A DNA stretch of 64,000 nucleotides. Origin: Mauremys mutica (Eukaryota; Chordata; Testudines; Geoemydidae). The stretch lies in NCBI RefSeq assembly GCF_020497125.1, contig NC_059075.1, forward strand, positions 41,204,003 to 41,268,002, read 5' to 3'. This document shows, piece after piece, positions 43,405 through 54,276 of this stretch; positions within the stretch are counted from its first letter, which is position 1; every line of letters begins with the position of its first letter. The notes beneath the pieces are model-generated. The model was not told the DNA's origin. It saw only the letters and a program-made list of their open reading frames with translations, and did no database searches. The position numbers and the translations under genes were made by a program.

Positions 43405-45456
43405 ATGCAGTCTCCTGAGAATCGAAAAAGAGCTCCAGCATGGACCGCACGGGAGGTATTGGATCTGATCGCTGTATGAGGAGAGGATTCCATGCTAACA
43501 GAACTCTGTTCTAAAAGACGAAATGAAAAAACATTTGAAAAAATTTCCAAGGCCATGATGCAGAGAGGCCACACCAGGGATTCAGTACAGTGCCGTGTGA
43601 AAGTTAAGGAGCTCAGACAAGCCTACCAGAAAACCAAAGAAGCAAACGGAAGGTCCAGGGCAGGGCCAAAAACATGCCACTTCTATGCTAAGCTGCATGC
43701 AATTCTAGGGGGGTCCACCACCACTACCCCACCCCTGTCCGTGGATTCCAAGGTGGGGGTGGTAATCTCAGCCATGGCTGAGGATTCTGCGGACGGGGAA
43801 GATGAGGAGGAGGAAGAGGAGGACGAGCTTGCAGAGAGCACACAGCACTCCGTTCTCCCCAACAGCCAGGAGCTTTTTCTCACCCTGACGGAATTACCCT
43901 CCCAGCCCTCCCAAGCCACTATCCCACACAATGAAGCCATGGAAGGGACCTCTGGTGAGTGTACCTTTGTAAATATAAAACATGGTTTAAAAGCAAGCGT
44001 TTTTTAATGATTAATTTGCCCTGAGGACTTGGGATGCATTCGCGGCCAGTACAGTTATTGGAAAAGTCTGTTAACATGTCTAGGGATGGAGCGGAAATCC
44101 TCCAAGGACATCTCCATGAAGCTCTTCTGGAGGTACTCCAAAAGCCTTTGCAGAAGGTTTCTGGGCAGGGCAGCCTTATTCTGTCCTCCATGGTAGGACA
44201 CTTGACCATGCCATGCATGTAGCAAGTAATCTGGTATCATTGCATGACAAAAAGCCTAGCTGCGTATGGTCCCGGTGTTTGCTGGCATTCAAGCACCATC
44301 CGTTCTTTATCTCGCTGTGTTATCCTCAGGAGAGTGATATCGTTCATGGTAACCTGGTTGAAATTCAGGAATTTAATTAAGGGGACAGAGATGGCCATTC
44401 CTACTGGGCTGTTTGCCTGTTGCTTAAAAGAAATCCTTCCTTGCAGGTAGCCAAGCAGGGGGAAGGGGGGGCGTGATTGGCCCTGAGCTTTTTCGTGTTT
44501 GGCTAGCAGGGATCTTCCCTGCTACCAGCCACGTAGTGGAGGGGGAAGGGGGGTGTTTAGCAGTGATCTTCCATGATACCAGCCACGCGATGGAGGGAGG
44601 GGTAAAGCGATCATCCAAGAGAATTGGATGGGGGGTGTGGTTTCTGCTGCTGCAAGTTAACAGGAAAGAAGCAGCACTGAATGGGCTTTCCTTGGTATTT
44701 GGGAAAGGAGGGCACTGTGTATATGAAGGCTGCAGAAGCCAAAAGACAATGGCTTACCATGGCCGCATGCAAGTTGAATTCTGCTGCCCGGACCTGCGTC
44801 TGTGAGATCTCTAACACCAGAGCCGCAGGCACTCAGTATTAAGATACAAAATGCGACCTTGTAGTGAAATCACATGTGCTATGTAAGGTGAATAGTGTTG
44901 TTCACCGTGAAAGAGTATAACCATTGTTCTGTAAAATGTATCTTTTTAAATACTTCTCTCCCTTTTTTCCCTCCCTCATGCAGCTGCAAATTTTTCAAGC
45001 CTTCCTACTCCAGCCCGAAGGCTATCTCAGATAAGGCGGCCGAAAAAAAAGACGCGAGACGAAATGTTCTCGGAAATCATGGAAGTGACCCGCAATGAAA
45101 GAGCTCATCTGAATGAGTGGAAGGACGTGGTATCAAATTACAGGAAAGATGCCAGTGAACGTGAGGACAGGAGGGACGCTCGAGATGAGAGGTGGTGGCA
45201 GGAAGATCAGAGGAGGCATGATGCAACGCTGGGGCTGCTGCGTGATCAAACTGACATGCTCCGGCGTCTGGTGGAGCTTCAGGAACAGCAGCAGGATCAC
45301 AGAGTGCCGCTGCAGCCCCTGTGTAACCACCCTCACCCCTCACCATGTTCCATATCCTCCTCACCCAGACGTGTAAGAACGCATGGGGGGAGGCTCCGTG
45401 CACCCGCCCACTCCACCCCCGTGGACAGCCCAACCAAAAGGCTGTCATTATTTTGA
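43405..45456 (+). pseudogene. Myb/SANT-like Harbinger partner protein, two exons, one stop (H4)
   Basis: Exon 1 runs 43405-43954 and ends at donor GTGAGT (43955-43960). Exon 2 runs 44984-45456 after a pyrimidine-rich acceptor ending ATGCAG. Intron phase is 1 in both H4 and H2. Exon 1 encodes the trihelix/SANT fold (RKRAPAWTAREVLDLIAV ... VQCRVKVKELRQAYQKTKEANGR ... TCHFYAKLHAILGG) and a Glu/Asp-rich tract. Exon 2 encodes basic RRPKKKTRDEMFSEIMEVTRN, then a coiled coil LRDQTDMLRRLVELQEQQQ. TGA at 43477-43479 replaces the Trp codon of LIAVW. An in-frame ATG at 43492 could restart translation but would lack the first helix. Confidence 0.9.
44055..44347 (-). pseudogene. conserved third Harbinger frame, ORF3 (H4)
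   Basis: Minus-strand frame from ATG 44347 (MNDITLLRITQRDKERM) to TAA 44055-44057, antisense within the Myb intron and on the transposase strand. A single missing base near 44241 (GTC ATG CAA TG before ATACCA) breaks it into two overlapping frames. Corrected alignment with 28271-28558 is conserved over about 95 codons, including PGPYAA, AMIP.Y, HG..NKA.LPRNLL.RL and SFME.S.EDF.SIP...LF. Both copies stop at nearly the same place. Predicted small, basic to neutral protein without recognisable domain. Either a real accessory gene or a conserved exon; function unknown. Confidence 0.6.
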
Positions 45457-45686
45457 AATTTTTTTAGTGGCCTTTTCCTTCCCTCCTATCCTCCTCCCAA
45501 ACCACACCCGGGCTACCTTGTCAGTTCTCTCCCTCCTTTTATAATGAATTCATAAAGAGTACATGATTTTTAAACAATAGTGACTTTATTTCCTTAAGCA
45601 AGCTGTAATTGAAGGGGGAGGGTGGGTTGCTTACAGGGAATGAGTCATCAAGGGGGGGGTTCATCAAGGGGAAACAAACACAGCAG

Positions 45687-46973
45687 TCACACCGTATCCT
45701 GGTCCGTGATGAAACTCGTTTTCAAAGCTTCTCTGATGCGCACCGCTTCCTGGTGTGCTCTTCTAATCGTCCTGGTGTCTGGCTGCGCGTAATCAGCGGC
45801 CAGGTGATTTGCCTCAGCCTCCCACCCCGCCATAAAGGTCTCCCCCTTACTCTCACAGAGACTGTGGAGCACACAGCAAGCAGCAATAACAAAGGGGACA
45901 TTGGTTTGGCTGAGGTCTGAGCAAGTCAGTAATGTGCACCAGCGCGCCTTTAAACGGCCAAATGCACATTCTACCACCATTCTGCACTTGCTCAGCCTGT
46001 AGTTGAACAACTCCTGACTACTGTCCAGGCTGCCTGTGTATGGCTTCATGAGCCATGGCATCCAGGGGTAGGCTGGGTCCCCCAGGATAACTACAGGCAT
46101 TTCAACATCTCCAACTGTTATTTTCTGGTCTGGGAAGTAATTCCCTTGCTGCAGCCATTTAAACAGAGTAGTGTTCCTGAAGACGCGAGCGTCATGAACC
46201 CTTCCCGGCCATCCTACATGGATGTTGGTGAAACGTCCCTTGTGATCCACCAGTGCTAACAGCACCATTGAAAAGTACCCCTTGCGGTTTATGTACTGGG
46301 GGCCCTGGTGCTCCGGTGCCAAGATAGGGATATGGGTTCCATCTATCGCCCCACCACAGTTAGGGAATCCCATTGCAGCAAAGCCATCCACTGTGACCTG
46401 GACATTTCCCAGAGTCACTACCTTTTGTAGCAGCAGCTTAATGATTGCTTTGGCTACTTGCATCACAGCAGCCCCCACAGTAGATTTTCCCACTCCAAAT
46501 TGATTCCCGACTGACCGGTAGCTGTCTGGCATTGCAAGCTTCCAGAGGGCTATTGTCACTCGCTTCTCAACTGTGAGGGCTGCTCTCATCTTGGTATTCT
46601 GGCGTTTCAGGGCAGGGGAAAGCAAGTCACAAAGTTCCATGAAAGTGCCCTTACGCATGCAAAAGTTTTGCAGCCACTGGGAATCGTCCCAAACCTGCAA
46701 AACTATGCGGTCCCACCAGTCTGTGCTTGTTTCCCGGGCCCAAAATCGGCGTTCAATGGCTAGAACCTGCCCCATTATCAGCAGGATCTCCAAAGCGCAG
46801 GGCCCTGCGGTTTGAGAGAATTCTGTGTCCATGTCCTCATCACTCTCGTCGCCGCGCTGCCGTAGCCGCCTCCTCGCCTGGTTTTGCAGGTCCTCGTTCA
46901 GCATAGACTGCATGATAATGCGCGAGGTGTTTACAATGTCCACGATTGCTGTCTTGAGCTGAGCAGGGTCCAT
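45687..46973 (-). CDS. Harbinger DDE transposase, intact (H4)
   Basis: Uninterrupted 428-residue transposase. I chose ATG at 46973 (MDPAQLKTAI) because it aligns with MEPAAII of subfamily A; the open frame extends upstream to 47132. Motifs in order: RRFWARETSTDWWDRIVLQVWD near residue 75-95, helix-turn-helix-like SYRSVGNQFGVGKSTV near 150, GGAIDGTHIPI, GWPGRVHDARVF, GDPAYPWMPW and RMVVECAFGRLKARW, whose acidic residues fit a DDE set. Acts in the nucleus with the Myb-like partner. AATAAA on the minus strand at 45585-45590. No stop or frameshift; whether it is expressed cannot be told. TTGACTT-like promoter motifs are not identifiable. Confidence 0.95.
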   Translation of the reverse strand: MDPAQLKTAIVDIVNTSRIIMQSMLNEDLQNQARRRLRQRGDESDEDMDTEFSQTAGPCALEILLIMGQVLAIERRFWARETSTDWWDRIVLQVWDDSQWLQNFCMRKGTFMELCDLLSPALKRQNTKMRAALTVEKRVTIALWKLAMPDSYRSVGNQFGVGKSTVGAAVMQVAKAIIKLLLQKVVTLGNVQVTVDGFAAMGFPNCGGAIDGTHIPILAPEHQGPQYINRKGYFSMVLLALVDHKGRFTNIHVGWPGRVHDARVFRNTTLFKWLQQGNYFPDQKITVGDVEMPVVILGDPAYPWMPWLMKPYTGSLDSSQELFNYRLSKCRMVVECAFGRLKARWCTLLTCSDLSQTNVPFVIAACCVLHSLCESKGETFMAGWEAEANHLAADYAQPDTRTIRRAHQEAVRIREALKTSFITDQDTV

Positions 46974-47455
46974 GCTTGCTGTGCTATGGCGTTTGCACAG
47001 TTCACCCAGGAAAAAAGGCGCGAAACAGTTGTCTGCTGCTTTCACGGAGGGAGGGGTGAGGCTGTACCCAGAATCACCCGCGACAATGTTTTTTGCCCCA
47101 TCAGGCACTGGAATCTCAACCCAGAATTCCAAGGGGCGAGGGAGACTGCGGGAACTATGGGATAGCTACCCACAGTGCAACGCTCCGGAAATCGACACTA
47201 GCCTCAGTACATGGACGCACACCACCGAATTAATGTGCTTAGTGTGGCCGCGTGCACTCGACTTTATACAATCTGTTTTAAAAAAACAGTTTCTGTAAAA
47301 TCGGAATAATCCCGTAGTGTAGACATACCCACATCTACTCTGCGTAGGTATCCAGCAGACAGGAGGTGTGTTGATGTAAATACAGTTTGCTCCTGAAGTC
47401 TCTTCCCCTCCCCAACTATCCGTCAGGGGAGAGTTCATTCAGACCCTGCTTTACA

Positions 47456-48650
47456 TATATTATTAATAGATTACTATTACTAGTATTGTTATTTAAATTG
47501 TTTTAATACCCAGTATTTGTAGACATTTTTCAAACATTTAAGAAGCTATGTCCCCTGTCTCAAGGAGTTTACAATCTGCAAAGAAACAAAAACAGACAAA
47601 GGTAAGGGAAAAGATTTAATGACGAAGTTCAAGGGACTATTCAAGCCAAATAGATGTCTATCATTTCAGAAAATTGAAATGCAGCCCAAATGAAGCCACA
47701 GAAAGAATAAACTATGGCAGATAAAACATAAGATGGAAGTTGGATTAAGTGAAAGGCATTATGAAAGGAAGACAGCTTTGTTATACATCCATTCTTAATA
47801 CCTTCAGAACTCTTGAAATGGCTGAACTGCTGAGAAAAATATGCAGTCTCTTATTAAAAATCTGAAATAAGTTATTATGGTATATCAGAGGATTGCAGAG
47901 TAGCAACGATTGTACCTATCTTTAACAATGGCCTGACTTCAGTCCTAGATAAACTGGTTGAAACTGATTTAAAATAGACATATAAAACACTCCAATGTGA
48001 TATAAGGACAAAGTAGCAGGATGTCTGTAAAGAAAAACTATACTTTTTCCCTTCCATTACATTGCCTCCAGAGCCACACTGTAAGAGTTGCATGCCTGGC
48101 TAGGCAACTTTGGAACAATTTTTGAGGCAGACAGAGGGCCCATGCAGTTCCTTCAATCCTAATGTTCCATATACTGATGGCATTAATACCCTGCTCCCTC
48201 TAATCATCACTCAGTTACTCTTCAGACCAGGTAGTTAGGGAACTAACCTCTTTTTTTCCTCATCACATTACACAAACAAGTGTAATTGTAAATCTGTTTT
48301 AAAATAATGGATCTGTTAGAGGTAGGTGTGTTAGATGGAAAAGTTTCAGTTTTATTAAATTATTTTAGCAGTTTGTCAAATTTGGGGTATTTTTTTAAGT
48401 GGCCTTGGACCTAGCCCAAGATGGCAGACCCATTCATCTTGCTCTGTAATAGTCCTCACTTCAGATAGGCAAATAAAATGCCTTTTATGCCTTTGGGAAG
48501 CACACTGTGCTAACAGCTGTGGTGCCTGCCAGCACTTCTTTCAAAGGGCTGACATTGTTTGTCCAGCCAAAGCATCAAAAGTCAAGGCTTGACAGTGGCC
48601 AGTGCCAGATGCTTCAGAAGGAATTAATAGAACAGGGCAATTAGCACGTG
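47456..48650. other. unassigned DNA with a possible LINE scrap
   Basis: 47560-47620 (GTCTCAAGGAGTTTACAATCTGCAAAG) resembles an old interspersed repeat. 47880-47990 reads like a CR1/L3 scrap (EDWRVATIV-type), too decayed to assign. Nothing else recognised. Confidence 0.3.
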
Positions 48651-48689
48651 ATCCATCCCCTATCATCTAGTCCCAGTTTTTGGCAGTCA

Positions 48690-49045
48690 GAGATTTAGGA
48701 ACACCTAAAGCATGGGATTGCTTCCATGACTATCTTGGCTAATAGCCATTGATGAACCTATCCATTAAATTATCCAATTCTTTTTTAAACCCAGTTATTA
48801 TTTTGCCCTTCACAACATCCACTGGAGTGAGTTACACGGCTTAACTGTGCGTTGTGTGAAGTACTTCCTTTTGTTTGTTTTAAACATACTGCCCGTTAAT
48901 TTCATTGGGTGACCCCTGGTTTTTGTGTTATGGGAAGGGGTAAATAACATTTCCCTATTGACTTTATCCACACCACTCATGATTTTATAGATCTCATTAT
49001 ATCCCCTCCTTAATCATCTCTTTTCTAAGCTGAACAGTCCCAGTC
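48690..49045 (-). mobile_element. CR1/L3-type LINE 3' fragment
   Basis: GGCTAATAGCCATTGATGAACCTATCC...GTGTGAAGTACTTCCTTTTGTTTGTTTTAAACATACTGCC...CATGATTTTATAGATCTCATTATATCCCC...CTGAACAGTCCCAGTC follows the reverse strand of L3/CR1-like 3' segments. Non-coding, old. Confidence 0.7.
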
Positions 49046-49334
49046 TCAAAAGGCCACTGTACTTTCAAGGGGCCCAAGAACAGGTGAGAGGGCTGAGATC
49101 CCTCACAGGCCCTACAATCTTCCTTCTCCTCCTCTGTCAGTGGTTTCATTGGCAAGGAGTGCTGAGGAGAGGAGTGGTCTCTTTTTCATTTTATTTTAGG
49201 TTCTTATACCATACTCATCACCATGGTATTTGAGTACCTTTTCCCCTTAGATGGTCTCTTCCTCCTAAGAAGATTCCTGAAGGGGCCTGTTATATTGGTA
49301 AGTGTGTATGTAGGGTGATGGTGATGGTCATGGG

Positions 49335-49615
49335 TGGGGGGGGTGAATCCCGGGCTCAGGGAGGTCTGGCTCACCCTGCCCCTTCCGCCCGAGGTCCCCC
49401 ATGGGCTCCAGCAGGAGGGGTGGGGAGAACCCCAGGCTCGGGGAGGCTAGTCTCCAGCCTGCCCCACCCCTTTCTGCCAAAGCCCCACCCCTGAGCACCG
49501 GGTGGGCGACGCTGCCCCCAGCCCTGGAGCACCAGGTAGCCAGGGTGGCCCCCCTCCCCCAGCCCCGGAGCGCAGTCTGGTCTCCATTAGTCCCAGCCTG
49601 GGGCCCGGCCATGAG
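49335..49615. repeat. GC-rich block of uncertain origin
   Basis: Very GC-rich segment (CTCCAGCCTGCCCCACCCC, GCCCCGGAGCGCAG) in AT-rich surroundings. Resembles the interior of non-autonomous hAT elements here, but I find no matching ends. Frames inside are not genes. Confidence 0.4.
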
Positions 49616-49673
49616 TGTTTAAAGATGGTATTAAGTATCCTTGTTGCAGAAGAGATAAAAGTTAGTTTAGATG

Positions 49674-49859
49674 TGGGTAGTCAACAGGTGGACCATGGGC
49701 CAAATCCAGACCACCAGACACTTTTGAACAGACCGCAAAAATCTTTTTATTTAATTGTTATTATTGCGGTGTGAAAGAATGTTTCTCTGGAGTCTGGACC
49801 TTGACTATACCTTGACCAAGAAATGTAGTCCTTGACAAAAAATAATTGACAATCCCTGA
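49674..49859. mobile_element. hAT-like MITE, GGTAGTCAA family
   Basis: TGGGTAGTCAACAGGTGGACCATGGGCC ... CCTTGACTATACCTTGACC ... AATAATTGACAATCCCTGA, with a perfect 8-bp duplication TTTAGATG (49666-49673, 49860-49867). Related copy at 53628-53799. Confidence 0.88.
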
Positions 49860-50099
49860 TTTAGATGGTCTTTAGCTGTTCTTGAAGTCCAGTCCTGTTT
49901 CAATGTAAGGCAAAACAAGACAGACAGATACACACAAAAGAATAGTGAAGATATCAAATGCATCTTTTTTGTGTAAGTCTTGCTTGCAACCTAACTGTTG
50001 GCAAATGACAGGCACTGCATAGAAACTTATTAGATACTTGAAGATTTGGCTAACTTTTACCAGGGTTGGGTTGTTTAAGACGTTGTTAAAATTTCTTTA

Positions 50100-51394
50100 A
50101 AAATCACTGTCTTGCACTAGTATTGCAAAAGGTGGAGGTGTCATGGCTGGTAAGTGGTAAGCCATATTTTTATTAAACATAAAGCAACATAAGGAAGATA
50201 GAAAAGAGGAAAAAGAAGGTGGTAGAAGGGGGAAAAATGATATTAGGGAAGAAATAATAGCGGGAACCTCAAGTTCGTATTCCAGGTGTTAAGAAGTCAG
50301 CTGAACGTGATGGAAGTGATTATTTCATCTAGTTCCTTGTTTGCACCCAAACTTGTTTGGATACCTTTCAAGGAGCAAGACAAAGGCGGCCCAAAGGAGG
50401 GATAGTAGATTTTGGAGTGCCAGTAGGTGGTGGCAGCCAAGACTCTCTCTTTTTTGAGGTCTGCCAACCTTCCAGTCCACAGAAAGATGCCAAGTGGCTA
50501 TCAGAAAAGGAATGTCTAGAAAGGGCATTTTCTAGCACTCTATCTCAGTCCTGTTTCTGGTTTCTGCTGCAAGTGAAGAGTCTAGAGCTGAGAAAATGTC
50601 ATTGGTCCTTGGGGACAACTGAAAATATTTGGAAGAAAGATTTATTTTTTGGCTGCCCGGGTACTTATAGCTGCCAATTATCAGATGTTTATGACCAGGT
50701 ATAATTTTTCACTCTGATTCAAAGCTGCAACTTGGAGCCGCCCAGGGCAGCCTCAAGGATAAAACTCAAGAATTTCTGGAGTTGTTTAAAAAAGCTAGGA
50801 AGTGTCCAAACATTTCTGGAGGGGTTTCTTTGATATCTGACACTTCTGCCTCATCTTTAGGTATGGCTGTCCCTTTGGGAGAGATTAGTGATTCAGATGT
50901 CACAGTGATGGACCCAGTCTAAGAACTTAAATAGAACAAGAAAGTTCTGGCTTCGCATCTTAGATATTTGATGTGTCATAGACCTGTCTTTTGAAAGCAC
51001 AGATGTCTTCAACTCAAGACAGACAAGATTTTGGAAAAGTTGAAAGCCACAAAGTTGTCAGGCAGTTTTCAGGTCTTGAATCAATCTGCTTTTTGCAATA
51101 AAACTTTTGGATTCAATAAGGGACAGTAGCAGAAGTCCTCTGTAGAAACTGGCTACCAGCAGAGACCCAGAGAACTGGGATGCCCGCTGATCTTCATTGC
51201 AGGAGACAAAAATCTTCCTTCTTGGCCTACGGACTGTAAGCCACTCATAATGTTAAACATAGTTTGCAAATATCCATGTGTATGACTGGACTTGCAACAC
51301 CCAGAAATCCATCCATCCATCTCTTCTACCTCTCCCTTTGGTTATTGTTTATCCCAATTTTTTCAAGAATAACCAGCCAGGGAGCCATAGAAGA
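50100..51394 (+). pseudogene. probable upstream region of a DIRS-type element
   Basis: Lies directly upstream of DIRS reverse-transcriptase remnants and in the same orientation. The stretch near 50865 reads MAVPLGEISDSDVTVMDPV, which could be gag-like, but I cannot confirm a family. Otherwise decayed. Confidence 0.35.
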
Positions 51395-52010
51395 ATGCCA
51401 GAGCCTTACTGGGGGAAAGGTTTTTATTCCCAATATTTTCTTATTCCCAAAAGAAACACTAGTTCTGGAACTCTAGTTTGAACCAAATACCCAAGGAAAA
51501 TCAAATTCCACATGGTTTGTCTGGAGAGCAAAAATCTCTCTTTTAAACTGTTAGACTGGATTGGGGCACTTGGCCTTTGAGTTGCTTACTTCCACATCTA
51601 AATAGGACAAACAAACAGAAAATACTTCCGGTTCATGGAGGACAGTGACTACCTGTATAAGGTGCGATCCTTTAGAAGGGCAGTAGTCCCCAGGTTATCA
51701 AGTGCTTGGTGATAGTTGCAGCTCATCTGCATTGTTAAGGTCTGGAGAAATAGCAGTAATGTAGATGACTGGCTCATTAGAGTATATTCTTACAGCAGGA
51801 TAGTTCATGCTTTTTGGGAGATTTGCTACTTCTTCAAAGTCTCCCAGTTGGAGTAAGTGAAGTAAAATTTACTTTGGTCCCATCTCAGATTCTTACCTTC
51901 ATGGAGGCCACCTTAGATACCAAACGGGTTCTCTATTGCCTGCCTACCTCAGGACAGATTCTGAGAGGTAATCCAGGCAGCGGTCTTAGCTAGGTCCAGG
52001 CCAAAAGGTT
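51395..52010 (+). pseudogene. DIRS-type reverse transcriptase remnant
   Basis: Plus-strand frames, with shifts and stops, give GFYSQYFLIPKRN (51413), the palm motif ALGL.VAYFHI (51565), RKYFRF...DYLYKV (51620), the catalytic (Y)VDDWLI at 51761-51778, and LVPSQILTFMEATLDTKRVLYCLPTS (51878-51955). This order and the FHI / PSQ / LPTS signatures are typical of DIRS/Ngaro-group reverse transcriptases, which use a tyrosine recombinase rather than an integrase. Clearly dead. Confidence 0.85.
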
Positions 52011-52373
52011 TTAGTGAAGTTTTAGTTGTGAGTTTTAGGTCTAACAATGTGCAGCTTTGGATGTGACCCTTGAAAGGGTGATTGAATCTACTGTAAAACC
52101 AAACATTCGCAGCTTGGACCTGATGTGTTTCCCCCTCAGCAGGTCAAAGACTATGGTAGACACTGCCTGAGTGTTCCTTCAGGAGATGCCCTTCTCTCAG
52201 CCTGCTCCTCAGATCATGATTGGCATGGAGCTTCCAATCTGATTAGGAAAGCACATCTAGGATCTTTGACTATTTGTGGTGTTCAGAGACCTCCAGAGCC
52301 ATGGCCCCCATAAACTTACTACAGTTGAAGGTCAGACTGGTTCTACATCCCTCCTCCCACCTACCACCCCTCC

Positions 52374-52496
52374 TAGGGTGACCAGACGTCCCGATTTTAT
52401 AGGGACCGTCCTGATATTTGGGGCTTTGTCTTGTATAGGCGCCTATTATCCCCCACCCCCATCCCGATTTTTCACACTTGCTCTCTGGTCACCCTA
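52374..52496. mobile_element. TAGGGTGACCAGA-type MITE
   Basis: 123 bp with inverted ends TAGGGTGACCAGA and TCTGGTCACCCTA. The interior contains CCCGATTTTATAGGGACCGTCC and its partial complement. Target duplication not obvious; superfamily not assigned. Confidence 0.85.
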
Positions 52497-52519
52497 ACCC
52501 CCACACAGATCAAAGCAAT

Positions 52520-52610
52520 GGCAGCAGATTCTCACAGATAACATTGTTGCAGTATATTACCTGAACAGAAAACTGGGTGTTTGCCTGCCTCTGTTTGTCA
52601 GGAGGCAATC
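52520..52610 (+). pseudogene. DIRS-type RNase H remnant, copy 1
   Basis: Reads QWQQILTDNIVAVYYLNRKLG, the T-D-N-x-x-A-x-Y-Y-x-N motif of DIRS RNase H domains. It follows the reverse transcriptase at 51395-52010 after a MITE (52374-52496). A second RNase H remnant at 54840-55460 shows that more than one DIRS copy contributed. Confidence 0.75.
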
Positions 52611-52633
52611 TTTTTCATAACGAGGACAACAGT

Positions 52634-52747
52634 ATGTGGGTTTTAGCCCACAAAAAATTATGCCCAAATAAATTTGTTAGTCTCTAAGGTGCAACAAGGA
52701 CTCCTCATTGTTTTTGCTGATACAGACTAATATGGCTACCACTCTGA
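52634..52747 (-). mobile_element. short retroposon E, truncated, no fold-back
   Basis: Minus-strand head CAGAGTGGTAGCCATATTAGTCTGTATCAGCAAAAACAATGAGGAG and body through CCTTAGAGACTAACAAATTTATTTGGGC to GGGCTAAAACCCAC. Same family as copies A-D but without an inverted tail, so it serves as the plain form for comparison. Confidence 0.88.
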
Positions 52748-53627
52748 AACCAGATCCAAGACACTGAGTCACTGCTCTGTGCAGTGTTGGAGCCAGAACA
52801 AACCTTTCCATCACTGGCAGGAAAGTGTGGTGCCACATCTGAGAAACAGCCAGTTTTTCTTCTGCGTCTTTAGCTGCAGGTAGGCAGATTCCGATCCTCC
52901 GTGACATCACATCTCCAAGTAGAGTTCGTCTGGGCTGCGTCCATTGGCTCCTAAGACGCCTTCGAAGAGCAGTAGGTGCTTTATGGGGTTCTCTGCGTGG
53001 TGTCCCCCTCTGGATCCCTGCTTTTGGCCCTGTGACCCTCATGCCCATCCCTATATTTTCATTAGTTGTTCCCTGAGATTATTGGAGCCTTGGGTCCAGT
53101 AGCTCCTCCCCTTCAGCTGGGGGGTGGTGCCTTAAGATGTGGGTGGATGCAAGCCTGCCTATTCCCTCAGAACTTCAATAGGTGCAGGTAGGCAGACCAG
53201 CTCCTCCCTGCTGCAGAGCAAATTTAAAGAAGAAAAAAATGGCTTAAAATCTCCAGGCTTTGCCTTTATTAGCAGATGGATTACTTTTCTCCTCATAGAC
53301 ACTGATGCTGTCCATGCCCACCTACTCACCCAAATGGAGTACAGAATGATGGAGAAGGCTAAGAAGAGAGAATAAATGAGACACTGTCTCCTGCGCCTCT
53401 CTGTGAATTGAGTGCCTGGATAGAGATCTGTGCCTGCTCTGCAGAGACCCAGGCTGCTTTCAAGTGCTCAAGCTGGGATTTCCTGCAGTCTCCCTCCCTG
53501 AGCAGGATTGTTCCCAGGAAGCAATGGCAGCACTTCAGCAGCAAAATCCTCCAGCTCTGGCACAGGTGACAGCCCAAAGACAAGTGGTGGCTCCACCTCC
53601 CACATGGGGAGAGTGTAGGTTGAAGCA

Positions 53628-53799
53628 TGGGTAGTCAATAGGCAAACTGTGGGCTAAATCTGGACTGCCAGATGCTTTTGAACAGACCCCAGAATTTCCA
53701 TATACTTATCAATTATTACCATAATCTCGCGAGTCTGTACCTTGACTATACCTTGACCAAGAAATTTGGACCTTGACAAAAAAAATAATTGACTACCCC
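53628..53799. mobile_element. hAT-like MITE, GGTAGTCAA family
   Basis: TGGGTAGTCAATAGGCAAACTGTGGGC ... CCTTGACTATACCTTGACC ... AATAATTGACTACCCC, near-identical in plan to 49674-49859. Flanked by TGAAGCA on both sides (53621-53627, 53800-53806). Confidence 0.85.
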
Positions 53800-54252
53800 T
53801 GAAGCACAGTATCAAAGTGCCAGGGAAGCTTCCTGCCAAGTTGCTGGAGGCTGCACTCACAGCCCGAGATGTTGACTGCAGAGCAGATGCCTAGCCCTGC
53901 CCCTGTAGCTACTACAGCAGTAGGAAGCTAATGACAGGATCTAGGGTAGATAGGGCAAGGAGCGCCTGCTGAGGGGCCCAACACCTCTTTCCATTCTGCA
54001 CTGCAGTATGTACCCTCTACCCAGCCTTGCAGTGGCTCAGGTCTATTATCTGCCAGCAATGTCAGCCCAGCTCTGTCTCCCAGTGCAGTAAGTGTGCCAT
54101 GGATTCCCTTTGAAACTCCAGGATTGGAACCCGGTGCCCCCAGGATGGAGTCAGTCTATATCCAGGTCATGTCCAGGAATCTCGGTTACACAAAGTGTGG
54201 GACCCTGGGAAGCTCCTTTCTTGACCCAGTCCAGGACAGCCCTCCAATCTGA

Positions 54253-54276
54253 AAACACACACACACACACACACAC
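54253..54276. repeat. (CA)n microsatellite
   Basis: About eleven CA units. Confidence 0.93.

Larger units (their letters stand above)
43034..47330 (-). mobile_element. complete Harbinger element H4 (subfamily B)
   Basis: A 4297-bp element with ends GGCCTGGTCTACACTA and, inward from the right, GGGTATGTCTACACTA. It is flanked by ACA on both sides (43031-43033, 47331-47333) rather than the usual TWA. The Myb-like gene is on plus (43405-45456), the transposase on minus (46973-45687), and the conserved ORF3 on minus inside the Myb intron. Proteins align over their length with subfamily A but are clearly diverged. Only about 230 bp separate the two convergent stop codons. It inserted in an LTR. 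Confidence 0.95.
41282..47455 (-). mobile_element. solo LTR (about 1.6 kb net) interrupted twice
   Basis: Read on the minus strand it starts TGTAAAGCAGGGTCTGAATG (47455) and ends AGAAGGGTTACA (41282), with 4-bp flanks TATA on both sides. After removing the SINE (42644-42880) and Harbinger H4 (43034-47330) with their duplications, about 1.6 kb remains. No coding region was seen, so it is probably a solo LTR of a retrovirus-like element. ATTAAA-like signals lie near the 3' end. Repeated ACTCTTAGTGA motifs occur at 41930-41960. Confidence 0.75.

Noticed and set aside
43140..43574. 144-residue minus-strand frame at the left of H4
   Set aside because: Antisense to the Myb-like leader and exon 1. 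A similar antisense shadow exists in H2 (29044-29441), with no independent coding signal.
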